Shown: one piece after another, positions 1-10,897 of the stretch | Layout: every line of letters begins with the position of its first letter | Position numbering within the stretch: position 1 is the stretch's first letter | Source: Epiperipatus broadwayi | Lineage: Eukaryota; Onychophora; Udeonychophora; Euonychophora; Peripatidae | Assembly: GCA_028023455.1 (NCBI GenBank) | Contig: JAQFVV010006197.1 | Span: forward strand, 18,099,254 to 18,163,253 | Length of the DNA stretch: 64,000 nucleotides | Direction of reading: 5' to 3' | Notes under the pieces: model-generated | Database searches by the model: none | What the model was told of the DNA's origin: nothing | What the model saw: only the letters and a program-made list of their open reading frames with translations | Made by a program: the position numbers and the translations under genes

Positions 1-768
1 CATTTTGTTGTAGGCAAAAGTATTTAATCACAGCTGATGTCCTTTAAGAAATTAAATGTCCGCGCTGATATAAATTCTCACTTGATAAACAGCTTGTCTA
101 TCAACGAACAATGAATTAACTGACACTCCAAATTTTCGGGGCTATTTATACGTTGCTCCATTTCCCGCGAAACACTTTCCTTGTTGTTCAATTTCTTCGC
201 CTTAGGCAGGGCAAATATTAATCTCCCGCTCAATCTATCTAAGAATTCCACCCAGGGTTTATTGAAATGAAAACAACAACATAAAAATCAAATCTCCGCT
301 ATCAAAATTGTTTACAATAATTAAAATAAAAGCAACAGGAATGCAATTAGCTAGCCAGCTTGTTTTTAAATCAAATGGATTTAAAAACAGGCGGTATATG
401 AAAACTATTTTAAAATAAATCGATAAATATTTTTTTAAAAAATCCGTTTTACATATAAACGCGTGTATACTTGGATACACGCATTCTTTTTAAATAATAT
501 TGCAAATTTAAACTCTACGTTTAATTAAAATTAAAAGCTTAATAAATTTCTTTTTTTTGTTTAATAACAACACCATTGAACTGGATTTCAATCAGGTTCA
601 ATATATATATATATATACACACGCACACATTCTACTTACATCTAACTTAACAAAAAATACATTTTTATAATCATTACTTTTTAAAAATATATTTAAAAAC
701 CTTACAAAATCACTTGAATTACTCTTTTTTTTTTCCAAATTTTTTAAAAATATTATTATAGAATCATT
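1..768. other. AT-rich intergenic DNA
   Basis: No coding potential or recognisable repeat family is seen here apart from a short (TA)n/(CA)n microsatellite at about 601-626. Open frames are short, biased to Phe/Ile/Lys/Asn by base composition and show no family motif. Confidence 0.5.
601..626. repeat. (TA)n-(CA)n microsatellite
   Basis: An alternating TA run passes directly into CA/CG dinucleotides. Similar short TA runs occur at 2395-2411 and elsewhere in the window. Confidence 0.85.
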
Positions 769-1120
769 TTATATAATTTCATATGTATCCACATTAGTAA
801 TAATATGCCTTAATGGTATTCCTGCTTTATGTATCTTTGGGATTCCATATATTCTAGCATCTTTAAAATCCATACTTTTCAACCTAAAAACCTCCTCCTT
901 ATTAATATAGCTTTTCTCATACCTATTAGTTATAATCCTATTAATTATTTTATTTTTCTCTATTCCTTCATTTGTTCTAGTTCTTTTAAAACAATCATCT
1001 TCCAATAATATTTTTATTTTTTCATTATATTATTCTTTCATCATAATTACCACACTAGATGTCATCTCTTTTCAAAAATAATACATCCTTATATTTACAT
1101 TTAATTTCATTAATACATTT
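769..1120 (-). pseudogene. Penelope-like element RT, internal part (split element)
   Basis: On the - strand this encodes the start of the reverse transcriptase of a Penelope-like retroelement. The peptide ARIYGIPKIHKAGIPLRHII (about 784-843) matches the conserved PLE RT block (family form: R-Y-G-L-P-K-I-H-K-x-G-x-P-L-R-P-I). Upstream, SSVVIMMKE and YNEKIKILLEDDC correspond to the PLE 'ADKG...VVIM' region. An in-frame TAA lies near 1030, and the upstream part (KDENTTKCINEIK) is in another frame, so the copy is dead. The catalytic YxDD block is not present; the copy ends near 769. The missing N-terminal part continues at 3009-3839 beyond an inserted DNA transposon. Confidence 0.8.
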
Positions 1121-1310
1121 GGTTGTATTCTCATCCTTGGTGTTCGCCTTAAGATGGTGTTGATGCTAATCGAAAACATATACATATAACGATTCCGGGC
1201 CGGACCTAAATGATCGATTTGATCTAAAAAGATCTTATTTCTTAGATTTGTAATAAAATATTCTACTAACTAATACTATTATATGATGTTAGTTTTTTTC
1301 ATTTTTGTAA

Positions 1311-1825
1311 ATGTTTATTAATCTTATCTTGTTTTTGAGTTTGTGTGTGTATGTCTTTAAAGTTATGGTGTTTTTCTAATTTTTTTTTTTTTTTTTTGAC
1401 TTTACGTGTCTTTTTAAAGTTACAGTCTTTTTTTTTTTTTTTGCAAGAGTAAATCAATAATTTTATTCAAAAGCAAGATGTAATAAGTAAATGCTTATTA
1501 ATATTATCTTGTTTTTGAGTTTGTGTATGTGTCTTTAAAGTTACCGGGCTTTTTCGAATTTTTTTTTTGGGACTTTAGGTGTGTCTTTTTAAAGTTACGG
1601 TATTTTTTTTGCAAGAGTAAATCAATAATTTGATTCAAAAGCAAGACGTAATAAGTCAATGTTTATTAATCTTAGATTGTTTTTGAGTTTGTGTGTGTCT
1701 TTAAAGTTACGGGGTTTTTTCTCATTTTTTTTTTTTTTTGGACTTTATGTGTGTCTTTTTTTTTAAAGTTACGGTATTTTTGGTCAAGAGTAAATCAATC
1801 ATTTTATTAAAAAAGCAAGAGGTAA
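1311..1825. repeat. Three tandem units of about 170-180 bp
   Basis: Units at 1311-1490, 1491-1658 and 1659-1825 each run from ATGTTTATTAAT through a T-rich stretch, two copies of TTTAAAGTTACGG-like sequence, and end with CAAGAGTAAATCAAT...AAGCAAGA. Length differences are mainly in the poly-T runs. They lie within the DNA transposon at 1121-3000. Confidence 0.8.
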
Positions 1826-1879
1826 TTCTAAATCTATCAAAAGTAACGTAATTTATATACTACAATTTAGAATTGATAC

Positions 1880-2395
1880 CCGACTACTATTAGTAAGACT
1901 GTCATTAAAAGACTCGATTGAAAAATGATGACTAATTTCCATTTTCTTTTTTTGGGAGTGGGGGTGGGGGACAGTAATGAATCAGAAAGTGGGTTGTTTT
2001 TGTTAAGTCTGTCTATATAAAAAGGGTACCATTATTGAAATACTAAATTTAAAAATGATAGCCGACTAATTTGTGTTTCTTTTGACAGTAATTAATCAGA
2101 AAGTGGGTTTCTTTTTTTTTTTTTTTTGGTAAATCTTGTGTATATATAAAAACAAACAAACCGTAATTCAAAGACTCCATTGAAAAAAATCAAACCCCAT
2201 TGAATTTGCTTTTTTTTAAAGACAGTAATTAATCAGGAACTGGGTTGTTTTTGTTAGTGTGTAGATATAAAAACTAATCTTATTTTGAAATAATAAATGT
2301 AACAAAACAAAAAAAAAATAATACCCGACTAATTTTATTTTTCGGACAAGTAATTCCTAATAATTAGACAGTGGGTTGTTTTTGTTTGTGCGTAT
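1880..2395. repeat. Second tandem repeat set, four degenerate units
   Basis: The motif GACAGTAATTAATCAGAAAG followed by TGGGTTGTTTTTGTT recurs at about 1970, 2084, 2221 and 2345, with CCCGACTAATTT-like sequence in between. Unit spacing is about 115-140 bp. It fills the second part of the DNA transposon interior. Confidence 0.7.
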
Positions 2396-3008
2396 ATATA
2401 TATATATATAGTGAAAGTAACTGGTCATGGATGAATTCTCGCGAAAATGGTACTTTTCGCATGATCCTTTAATTTTTTTTCTCTTTTGCATCCTTAAAAG
2501 CAATTTTTGAGGGTTACCCTTTCGTAATGGAATCTTCAGGATATTATTACTAAACTTACAACAGTAAAGTAAGTTACAACACATTAAAAAAAATAGACAT
2601 CTTATCAAATTTAAAAAAACTACGACTGCTTCAAATATACACACTCTCACGCGAAACTACAGAGAAAATAGATATTCTACTATTACGAGAAATGATGAAC
2701 AAAATCGACTACTAAGACAGCCGATCAAGGTATTTCTTTCTCTTTGCTTTTAGCATAGGAAAAAAGCCATAACCGGCAGCCGTCGGGAACTCTTCCTGTG
2801 TTTTATCATAGAAAGAAGTCTCTTTGTGTTGGCTTTTGTCACCGCCTCCTCCGTCCAACATAACGTGAGGACTTTTCTGTATTTATAATGTAGAAAAATT
2901 CCTCTTTGGTTGGGTGAAGGCCAGTGAAACTGTATATTTCTAGGAATTTACTTAGAAATAGTGACATTTTAAGGCAAACACCAAGGATGAGAAAACAACC
3001 ATACATTT

Positions 3009-3839
3009 TTATTCATATTTATCATCATATTTATATTCTTTATTATTTTTCATATTAAATTCCAATTCTTTCATTCTATATTACAACTCTTTCAACATCA
3101 TATCATACAATTTATCCTTTTTATTATCATGAATATTAATATTATTATTAATTACTTTAATTTTATCAATTAATAATTTATTTTTTGCTTCAATTTCAAA
3201 AATCTTTTTAATATTACCATTTATTTTCTGAACATACTTTAAACCTTTCTCCAAAAATTCTTTCTCCTTTTCCTCAAATATTGTTCCAATTAAATTAATT
3301 ATGAAATTATCTTTATTATAATTACTGCTACTTTTTATTTTACTAATATTACATATTATTATCCCCATTCTTAAACATATCCATTTTTTGTTTAGCATAA
3401 ATTAATTATCATAATTTTTTATAATGTCTTATCTTTATTATTTCTTTATAATTCATCATTTTATACATATAACAGTTTCTTAACTTATTTTCTTCTTTTA
3501 AATTAATTAATGTTCTTAATTTTTCATATATCTCTTTAACCTTATTTAACAAAACATCTTCCTCTTTATATAAAATTCTAATATATTTTCTATTCAACTT
3601 TTTTTGTAATATATACATATTATTTTTTTTCTAAAAATATTTTAAAACACTTTAAATTTAATAAATTTTGGAATTACCTTATAATAGCAACAATCCTTCA
3701 CAAATTTAATATCCAATTGTTTTTTAATCACTTTTAATTTAAATTTAATCCACTCATTTATTACTTTAACACAAATATTTATATTATTCTTAATTCCATA
3801 TTTAAACCATTTAAAAAATTCCTTCATATTCATTTTCAT
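3009..3839 (-). pseudogene. Penelope-like element, N-terminal part (split element)
   Basis: Three consecutive - strand open frames (3642-3839, 3409-3618, 3081-3398) are Lys/Asn-rich and in the order expected for the N-terminal region of a PLE polyprotein. The best family mark is EKEFLEKGLKYV (about 3225-3260), matching the PLE motif 'L-x-x-G-L-K-F-V-P'. Frames are separated by stops, so it is a remnant. It joins the RT part at 769-1120 if the 1121-3000 insertion is removed. Identification of the first two frames is by position only. Confidence 0.55.
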
Positions 3840-4020
3840 ATATTCACATAAATCTCCAATTCCAGAGTGTTCTCTTTTGTCTTAATTTAATTTATTTATT
3901 AAATTTGAACTGTAGCTAAAATTATAGGACCTTGTAAATGCTAATTTTTTTTTAGAAATATTAATTATGAATATATGAATGTCATATGATCACCATTTCT
4001 TATGCTTGCTCATAACTGTT

Positions 4021-4147
4021 ATTAAAACAGGTAAAACTCTCCATACAGTAATGCCACTCAGTTGCAAGCCAGAGTAACTGGCATCCATTGATTACTCTGG
4101 CTTGCACTGTGTGGCACTACTGTATAAATAGTTTTGCCTGTTTTAAT
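4021..4147. repeat. Foldback (hairpin) repeat, family A arms
   Basis: An inverted repeat with arms of about 57 bp (4021-4077 and 4092-4147) and a 14-base loop. Arms begin ATTAAAACAGG and contain CTCCATACAGTA and GCAAGCCAGAGTAA. The same arm sequence occurs at 19976, 39640, 45518, 46030 and 50990. This copy is an internally deleted version of the palindrome at 50988-51330 and lacks the ribozyme centre. Confidence 0.9.
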
Positions 4148-5299
4148 ATACAAATGCTTATTTAAATAATTAGTGAATTATTTGTCTTTGTATTTTTGTG
4201 AATGCTCATTTTAAAATTATTATCATATTAGCATTTTTTTTAAAGGAATGAAATGTTTGTTTCTTCATTTACAAAATTGAATTCGTGCTATATTTTAAAA
4301 TAATATTATAAATTATATGCTCCAAAATGTAGTATGAAGGAAATAGACATTATTATGCACTTATGTTTAATGTTATCAGTGTGTAGAATCCTGATATAAA
4401 ATGTTTTTCCTAGAATTAGAAATTAAGTTATTATACTCCAGTAAACTTTATTGTTGTACCGAATATTTATTTGTCCTAAAGGATAAAATATAATATTGAA
4501 ATGTATTTAATATTTATTTAGTCTAGGTTTTTATCAACATAAACTTTATTTTGTTAAATGTGCTCACCTGGTATGTATAATTAACTTTGGAAAACCTGTT
4601 ATGAGTATAAAATATTTATCACCTATAAAAAATGATGTGTTCTTTTTAAGAATTTGTTATCATTTCTTGACATTATATTGTTTGCTCCAAGTTATTATAC
4701 TTAAAATGTATTTGCTCGTTGAGAATATTGATTTTAATTCCTTACAAAAAATTGTTTAAAGTATATCTGCTCTTTATTTACATTCATCAGAAAGTTGCAA
4801 ATTGTATTTTACAAAATGAAATATTGCTATTATTTATTTAGTGTGCTATTAAAGATCTACAAAGCTTATTATATTATTATTCAATGTATTATTTAAAATA
4901 TATGCCATATTTATGCTACTCTTTTTATTACTTGTTTAATCTATGTCATTTATTTAGGATGGCTATTTTGTTTGTGTCAGTGATTTAAATTTCTGCTTAT
5001 TTCATATTTTAATTGCTGTTTATTGGTTTAATCTTCAATATCATCTGGAGATCCTGTAAAGTCTTCAGGATGTTCAAGGATTTTTATTTGACTGCATCCT
5101 GTGTTAATGGCATAAAAAAAATCAAGACTTAAGGATTGTTTATTTTATTTAGTAAATGGATATAAAATATTTAGTTTTAATATTTATTTTTACATACATT
5201 ATATTCATTTTATTTTCCCTTTATTATTTTATATATAGGTTTAACATGCATTTTCATATCAAGTTCTCAAAATATTATCAGAGTAACACAATTTTAAAC
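4148..5299. other. AT-rich DNA, no feature recognised
   Basis: No coding motif, splice-supported exon or repeat arm was recognised. The frame at 5156-5401 has only a hydrophobic composition effect and overlaps the repeat at 5315. Confidence 0.5.
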
Positions 5300-5314
5300 T
5301 ATATTATACTTGTC

Positions 5315-5352
5315 ATTGAGGAATGCCAAAGCATGAAACCATTGGTCTGGGA
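5315..5352 (+). ncRNA. Hammerhead-like motif A1 (degenerate)
   Basis: Stem II TGC-CAAA-GCA, then GAAA, then stem III ACCATTGGT with cleavage-site C at 5347, then TGGGA. The CTGATGA box is changed to TTGAGGA, and stem I is truncated because the element starts here. Probably inactive. Confidence 0.55.
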
Positions 5353-5739
5353 TTTGAGTGTGGTTTCTGATAGAGATATTTTAAATGCTTTTTCTTGCTA
5401 AACATTTATCACAAAGCTTGTTGAGCAATTAGCAAAGCAATTTGTTTATATTTCATAAGCTTAAAAAAGGGAGGGGGGTCATGTGATATGTGACTCTATT
5501 TTTATTGACTATTTATAGTCTTTTCTTTAAGTCTTAAGTGATGTTATATTGCTAAGACTACTAATATATGGTTTGGCTGAAGATCTCTCAGGCCCATATA
5601 ACTATTTGAGTTAGAGAGCTGGGTTTGAAGACATTTAAGTGTCTGAAAAATTTATATTTTCTACTCAATGATTAACTCTTAGATAAATGCTGGCTTTGGG
5701 TTGGTATTTTTAGATCTAGTGTCTGAAACTATCCTAGCA

Positions 5740-5781
5740 CCTCACAGAGAAGTGCCAAAGCATGAAACCATTGGTCTGGGG
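5740..5781 (+). ncRNA. Hammerhead-like motif A2 (degenerate core)
   Basis: Stem I CCTCA (5740-5744) pairs with TGGGG (5777-5781, one G-T). Stem II GTGC-CAAA-GCAT; GAAA at 5764-5767; stem III ACC-ATT-GGT, C17 at 5776. The core box reads CAGAGAA instead of CTGATGA, so activity is doubtful, but the fold is kept. Confidence 0.6.
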
Positions 5782-5891
5782 ATTTGGGTATGGTTTCTGA
5801 TAGAGATATTTTAAAAGCTTTCTCTCACTAAGCATTTATCACAAAGCTTGTTGAGCAATTAGCAAAGCTCTTTGTTTATATTATACTTGTC

Positions 5892-7014
5892 CTCTTGGAG
5901 TTTTTAGAATGTGGATAATGTTTGGAAGAGTTCACAAAATTAATGTATATTTTTGTTATTGAATTATTTTGCCACAATTTTATATGCTTAGCTATATTTT
6001 CCATATTTTATGAGTTTTACATATCACTTATTTATTATTATTATAGGAGATAGTAGTGTTATTCATATTTTATGTATTGTTTTATTATGTCAGTGAGTTT
6101 TATTATATCTTTGTGATATTAAGCATGGAATGCTATATTTAGCCAACCCCTCTCTTTTTGATAGTTTATTCTCATATTTTTATGATTAGAGATAAGGTCT
6201 TAGCTCATTATTGCTCTCTTGTATATTGCTTTTCTAAGCTTATGCTATCATCTTATTTTTGTTTTTGCTTTTTCAATTCCTTGATGTGTAACTCGATGAT
6301 TATATTTATTTAAAGTATTCAACCATGTCTTTATCCTGGCTTTTTGATAAGTTTTGAAGGTGATGTGTGATGCCAACCATGTTTTCACGTGTATTGTTAA
6401 TAAATCAGAGTGTTTTTGATGTTTAGATCTTGTTGATATCTTGTTCAGATATTTTAAAACCCAATATAATGTTTGTTATTAAATTTATAGTTGTTCATAT
6501 GGCTATAAATATTTGTACATCTTTTTCCAAATTTATTGCTACCAAAGAATGATAAGATTTTATCTTATTTAGAATTATTGAATATATTTCACATAGGGGG
6601 TCTATAATAGAAAGTGAGAACTTTATCTGTAAGTAATCACATTAAGATTTCTGATTTATTGATTTATTTTTATTAGTATTTTAAATTGTAAACTATAATT
6701 TTATTTTTCATTTGGGAAATTTTGTAATTTATCAAGTTTATTAAATAACTTAATGTTTGCTTTTTCATATCATAAATATTAATAAATATTATTTTAATTA
6801 TTAACTTATGATTCCTTATCTTTTTCATCATCAACTTCATTCTCAGAAATATAACCACACCACACATATTTAATTGATGCATTGAGAATACAAGAAATAT
6901 GATTCAAAAATCACTTTAATAAATCATATTGTTGATGTTAAGATAACATCCATAGAGGAGATTATTTATTTTAAATTAAAATGATAAGATCATTTTATTC
7001 ATCTATTTTGAGAT
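5892..7014. other. AT-rich DNA, no feature recognised
   Basis: No gene or repeat family was identified. Short open frames such as 6673-6882 (- strand) have no motif. Confidence 0.5.
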
Positions 7015-7189
7015 CAACATACATATACCCTGCATACGCACACACATTTATATGATAAAATTAGTATATTTTAATAACACCAACAGCATTCACTCTAAAA
7101 GGCATGTTTTGATTAATTTTATACTTCTTAATAAATTAGTATATACACAAGTGATAATATTTGCATCTTCATCGATTGTCCTATAAACT
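7015..7189. repeat. Direct repeat, left copy (flanks RTE)
   Basis: About 175 bp running from CAACATACATATACCCTGC to CATCGATTG.CCTATAAACT, repeated with over 90% identity by eye at 8449-8621. The two copies bracket the truncated RTE element. Confidence 0.9.
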
Positions 7190-7207
7190 TTTAAGCAGTT
7201 TTAGAAT

Positions 7208-8342
7208 TAAAATGCCAGTATCCAGATATTGAGAGAAGTTATAGAAAGGACAAATGAATATGGGTTGCCATTATGGTTTTGGATTTGTAGATTATGAAAA
7301 GGCTTTTGATTCTATAAACATTTCTTCAGTGATTAAAGCATTGGATCATCAAGGTATAGATCCAGGATATTGTCATATTTTAAAGAATATTTATAAAAAT
7401 GCAGCAGCAACAATTAGATTACATAATGATACTGGGAAAGTCAACATTGAGAAGGGTGTAAGATAAGGTGACTCCATATCTCCAAAACTTTTTACAGCAG
7501 TGCTGCAAGAAGTATTTTGTAGATTAAAATGGGAAACTAAAGAAGTGAAAGTAAATGGAGATTATTTAAGTCATTTAGATTTTGCAGATTATGTAGTTGT
7601 TTTTGCAAATAATGCTTCAGAGCTGCAGGAAATATTCCAGGAGTTATCAGATGAAAGTAGGACTAAAGATAAATGTTAAAAAGACTAAAGTAATGTTTAA
7701 TCGATTTGCTCAAAATATGAAAATAAAGATTGATTATGAAGAATTAGAAGAAGTTAACAGTTACAAATATCTTGGTCAGATTATTAATACAGATGGAAAC
7801 ATAATGGATGAAATTAATCATAGAATTAAACTTGGTTGGAGTGCTTTTGGTAGAAATAACTTGATACTAAAAGGAAATATGCCTATGTGTTTAAAAAGGA
7901 AGGTTTTTAACAAATGTGTTTTGCCAGTTCTTACTTATGGATCTGAGACTTGGACATTTAATAGAAGAGCAATACAGAGACTTCAGACCACTCAAAGAAG
8001 TATGGAGATGCATGCTGGGAGTAACAAGAAGAGATTGAAAATGCAATGTATGGGTAAGAAAACAATCAGGTGTTACTGACCTCATTGAAAAAATTAAAAG
8101 ATTGAAGTGGAGTTGGGTTGGACATATTGCTAGAAGAGATGATAATAGATGGACAATTGAAGTCTTAAACTGGATTCCAAGAGATTGTAAAAAACCCAGA
8201 AAGTGACTACATGTGAGATGGATGATTGAGATGAGAAAGTGTGCAGGGGTGATGTGGAGAAGAAAAGCTAAAGATCGGAGAAGATGGATTGAACTTGGGG
8301 AGACCTTCATCCTACAGTGGATTGATATTGTTTGATGATGAT
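7208..8342 (+). pseudogene. RTE-clade non-LTR retrotransposon, 5'-truncated
   Basis: Encodes RT motifs and the C-terminus of an RTE-clade LINE. Visible blocks: FGFVDYEKAFDSI (7276-7314), KNIYKNAAATIRLH, GVR then GDSISPK (with an in-frame TAA near 7464), LDFADYVVVFAN near 7577-7612, GLKINVKKTKVMF, YKYLGQIINTDGNI, LPVLTYGSETW, and the RTE tail 'KRLKWSWVGHIARRDDNRWT' (about 8095-8160). The catalytic FADD is changed to FADY, and there are frameshifts near 7270, 7480, 7600 and 8030, so it is dead. It ends with TTGATGATGATA at about 8331-8342, typical of the short TGA-rich RTE 3' end. The endonuclease half is missing. Confidence 0.93.
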
Positions 8343-8448
8343 ACATTGTGTTTAAAGAATGGTAAACTAATATAGTTAATGATTAACTATTAGCTCTTTG
8401 TCATAGTACTTACTATATTATCTAGCTATTCTCCATTTGACCACGAAA

Positions 8449-8621
8449 CAACATACATATACCCTGCGTACGCACACACGTGATAAAATTAGTATATTTT
8501 AATAACTCCAAACAGCATTCACTCTAAAAGGCGTGTTTTGATTAATTTTATACTTCTTAATAAATTAGTATATACGCAAGTGATAATAATAGTTGCATCT
8601 TCATCGATTGGCCTATAAACT
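8449..8621. repeat. Direct repeat, right copy (flanks RTE)
   Basis: Second copy of the 7015-7189 sequence in the same orientation. It does not begin immediately at the RTE 3' end: about 105 bp (8343-8448) intervene. Confidence 0.9.
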
Positions 8622-10657
8622 GTATACTTTAGTTTTTAGATAAATGTTTAAAGTTTACTTTGCAATCATTAAGATGCAATCAATTTATTTAACTTATTAT
8701 AGTTTTATACATTTGTCTAATGTTACTTAGAAATAATATTTGAATTAGAGTTTGTAAAAATATGAGACTCTCTTGGACTTCACCAAGTCCGAAACTGGGT
8801 GCGGCTGCACTGTTTTGGTCTACCTCGAACAATTTCTGCACATAATGTATAATGTATAAGATAATGTATAAGCTGAATTCGATTTTTTTAATTAAGAAAT
8901 TATAAAATTTGTGATAGATAAATTAAAAAAATTACATAGCAAACTATTTTGTAACATAATTATTTGTTTTTAATTAATGCAAATATACTTAGCAAGATTA
9001 TTTTAATAAATAATAGTTATCTGCAGTTGGTGGATCATAACCCGTGACTTCTATTTATGGTTGCCTAGATATGCGCGCTGCATACAAATAAACCTTCAGG
9101 ACAACAATTCAATTTGATAGACGTAGATAAAAAAAACAACATGAGGTAGCCATGTTTATTTATTTGTTATAATATTAAAAACAAAACACATCATAGAAGT
9201 AGCATTTCTTAAAAAATTAATCGGTATTTACTAGTCTTTTATTTTGGCTAATTAAAAAAAAAAGATTAACGCGCTTTGCTTTTATTACAGGAAATAAAAT
9301 TTTTGACTCGTTTAACCTTGATTCTCCATGCGCGAAATTTACCAGGTAAGAATGTAATCATTATAAACTTTTATAAGACAAACAAAAGATTCGACGCAAA
9401 ATGCTTTATTATTCCATTAAAAGACCGAAGGTAGTTATTAATGAAATAAAAGATTTAATTCTCTTAATACTTTTTAAATAAGTGTAATTGCGAGGAAAGA
9501 CGATTAAAAAAACTATAACCTGTTATAGTGTTAAAACTAGGTCAGAGTGAAATGGTTTATATACAATTGCATTTACACACGCTGACACATATACATGTAT
9601 ATTTATACTTCTTACTTAGATTTGATTTAAACGTCGTAAATTCTCACTTTTATTTTGTTTAAAAAACAGTAAAAAGTATTTACAATGGGAAATTGACCAA
9701 CGAACGTTGAATATAACTAATAGTACTTAAGCTCTAGTAAACAAAACTAATAGTACACAAACAAAAAACTTTACGCAAAACTAATAAAGAATGAAGAGAA
9801 GATTGACAAATATAGAAAAGGCGCCCAAATGCCATGTTTTTAATGAATTTAAGAGCCTACATAAATAAACTAGTCTCGTTTATTATTTTTCCATTCCTAT
9901 ACAAGTTTTTTTTATTGTTAAATGAAAAAAGTGCTTTTCATATTGATTTGAGAGTAAAAATATAAAGACACGTTGAAAGGATTAACATTTTTAATTGCAT
10001 ACCCAGCACTTTGACTACGAATGGGTGTCATGAAAGACTGATAGTCGTAAGTTAAGCAAAGTACGTACATATCTGCAACAGGTCAATATAATATCAAAAT
10101 TAAACGTAAAAAAAAATATTAATACTTTGAAGAACATTGAATAAGAATTTTAGTGAAGATTGTGGCAATTAAAGATTACCTGGATAAAGTTTTAGCAAAT
10201 AAAAAATGCAGAAATTTTACTTTATAGTTGCTTTTGTTAGGTCAGAATTCATTTAAGAAAAAGGTTGTAGTTTAGAAATTATGTCATTGTGAGATTTATA
10301 TTTCTCCTCTCTATTAATAATTTTTATAATTAAAATACTTTCGTTTAAAGAAAGGGGGAGGGGCTATATTTTAGAATATACACGAATCATTTTTATAGTA
10401 TATGGATAAATACAAAATTAAATATAAAATGAGAATACCTGTAACATTTTTATCAATATAAAGATGTTACTAATTGCATCAAGCAATGAATGTATTCTAC
10501 TAGACTTATATAATATTTGAATAATGTTTAAATGAATATTAAACCATTCTGATGAAAGATGTTAGTATAAAATTAATCTCACTCCCTGTTCAATAATGTG
10601 CTAATATATATGAGGAGGTCATGGGAGATGTGTATCACTATTTGTATGTTTCTCATT
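8622..10657. other. AT-rich DNA, one GC-richer hairpin
   Basis: Mostly featureless. At about 8774-8792 there is a local hairpin GGACTT-CACC-AAGTCC followed by GAAAC in a short GC-richer patch. No gene was recognised. Confidence 0.45.
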
Positions 10658-10897
10658 TTATTTGAGTGTATGATCTGTAAGAATTGGAGCATCGTCATCT
10701 TTGATAGTGTTGTCAAAACAAATTGCTTGTCTGATGTGTTTTAACAATTTGTAATAATGCATTCTTGTTGTAGCTATCAAAATCATCTCAGTTCTTCCAC
10801 TATGTTTTACACTGAGAAAAAAGCAATCTGGCTGCATCTTCTTTTGTGATGGTCTGCCAAAGAAATAATTGGGGGCACTTCTAACATCCATAATCAA
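10658..10897 (-). other. Unidentified ORF remnant, 79 codons
   Basis: An open frame with normal, non-low-complexity amino-acid usage (for example NYFFGRPSQKK, HSGRTEMI, DDDAPILTDH). It reads like a fragment of a longer protein, since coding-like sequence upstream on the - strand (to about 11000) is broken by stops. I do not recognise the family. A retrotransposon or transposase fragment is most likely given the surroundings. Confidence 0.3.

Larger units (their letters stand above)
1113..3008. mobile_element. Non-autonomous DNA transposon with 30-bp TIRs and 8-bp TSD
   Basis: The element spans 1121-3000. Its ends are inverted repeats of 30 bp (1121-1150 and 2971-3000), starting GGTTGT and differing at two or three positions. 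The flanks are the identical 8-mer ATACATTT (1113-1120 and 3001-3008), a perfect target duplication. An 8-bp duplication with TIRs starting GG suits Merlin or hAT superfamilies; the Merlin element at 55812 starts GGTAGT, so a Merlin derivative is possible. No transposase is visible inside; the interior is mostly two sets of tandem repeats. It sits inside a Penelope-like element and interrupts its coding region, so it inserted later. Confidence 0.85.
5300..5891 (+). mobile_element. Retrozyme-like tandem element with two hammerheads and 15-bp TSD
   Basis: The element (5315-5876) lies between perfect direct repeats TATATTATACTTGTC (5300-5314 and 5877-5891). Inside, a monomer is partly duplicated: sequence from the hammerhead-like motif onward at 5315-5450 recurs at 5744-5876, so the two predicted cleavage sites (after 5347 and after 5776) are 429 bp apart. 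It therefore holds about 1.3 monomers. This is the layout expected from integration of RNA copied from a circular or concatemeric template. There is no open reading frame. A related tandem array is at 63582-64000. Confidence 0.75.

Noticed and set aside
7891-8346. 151-codon open frame on the - strand
   Set aside because: Antisense shadow of the RTE C-terminal coding region.
8762-8805. GGACTT-CACC-AAGTCC hairpin followed by GAAAC
   Set aside because: No CTGATGA box directly before the stem and no stem I or stem III; only a local hairpin.
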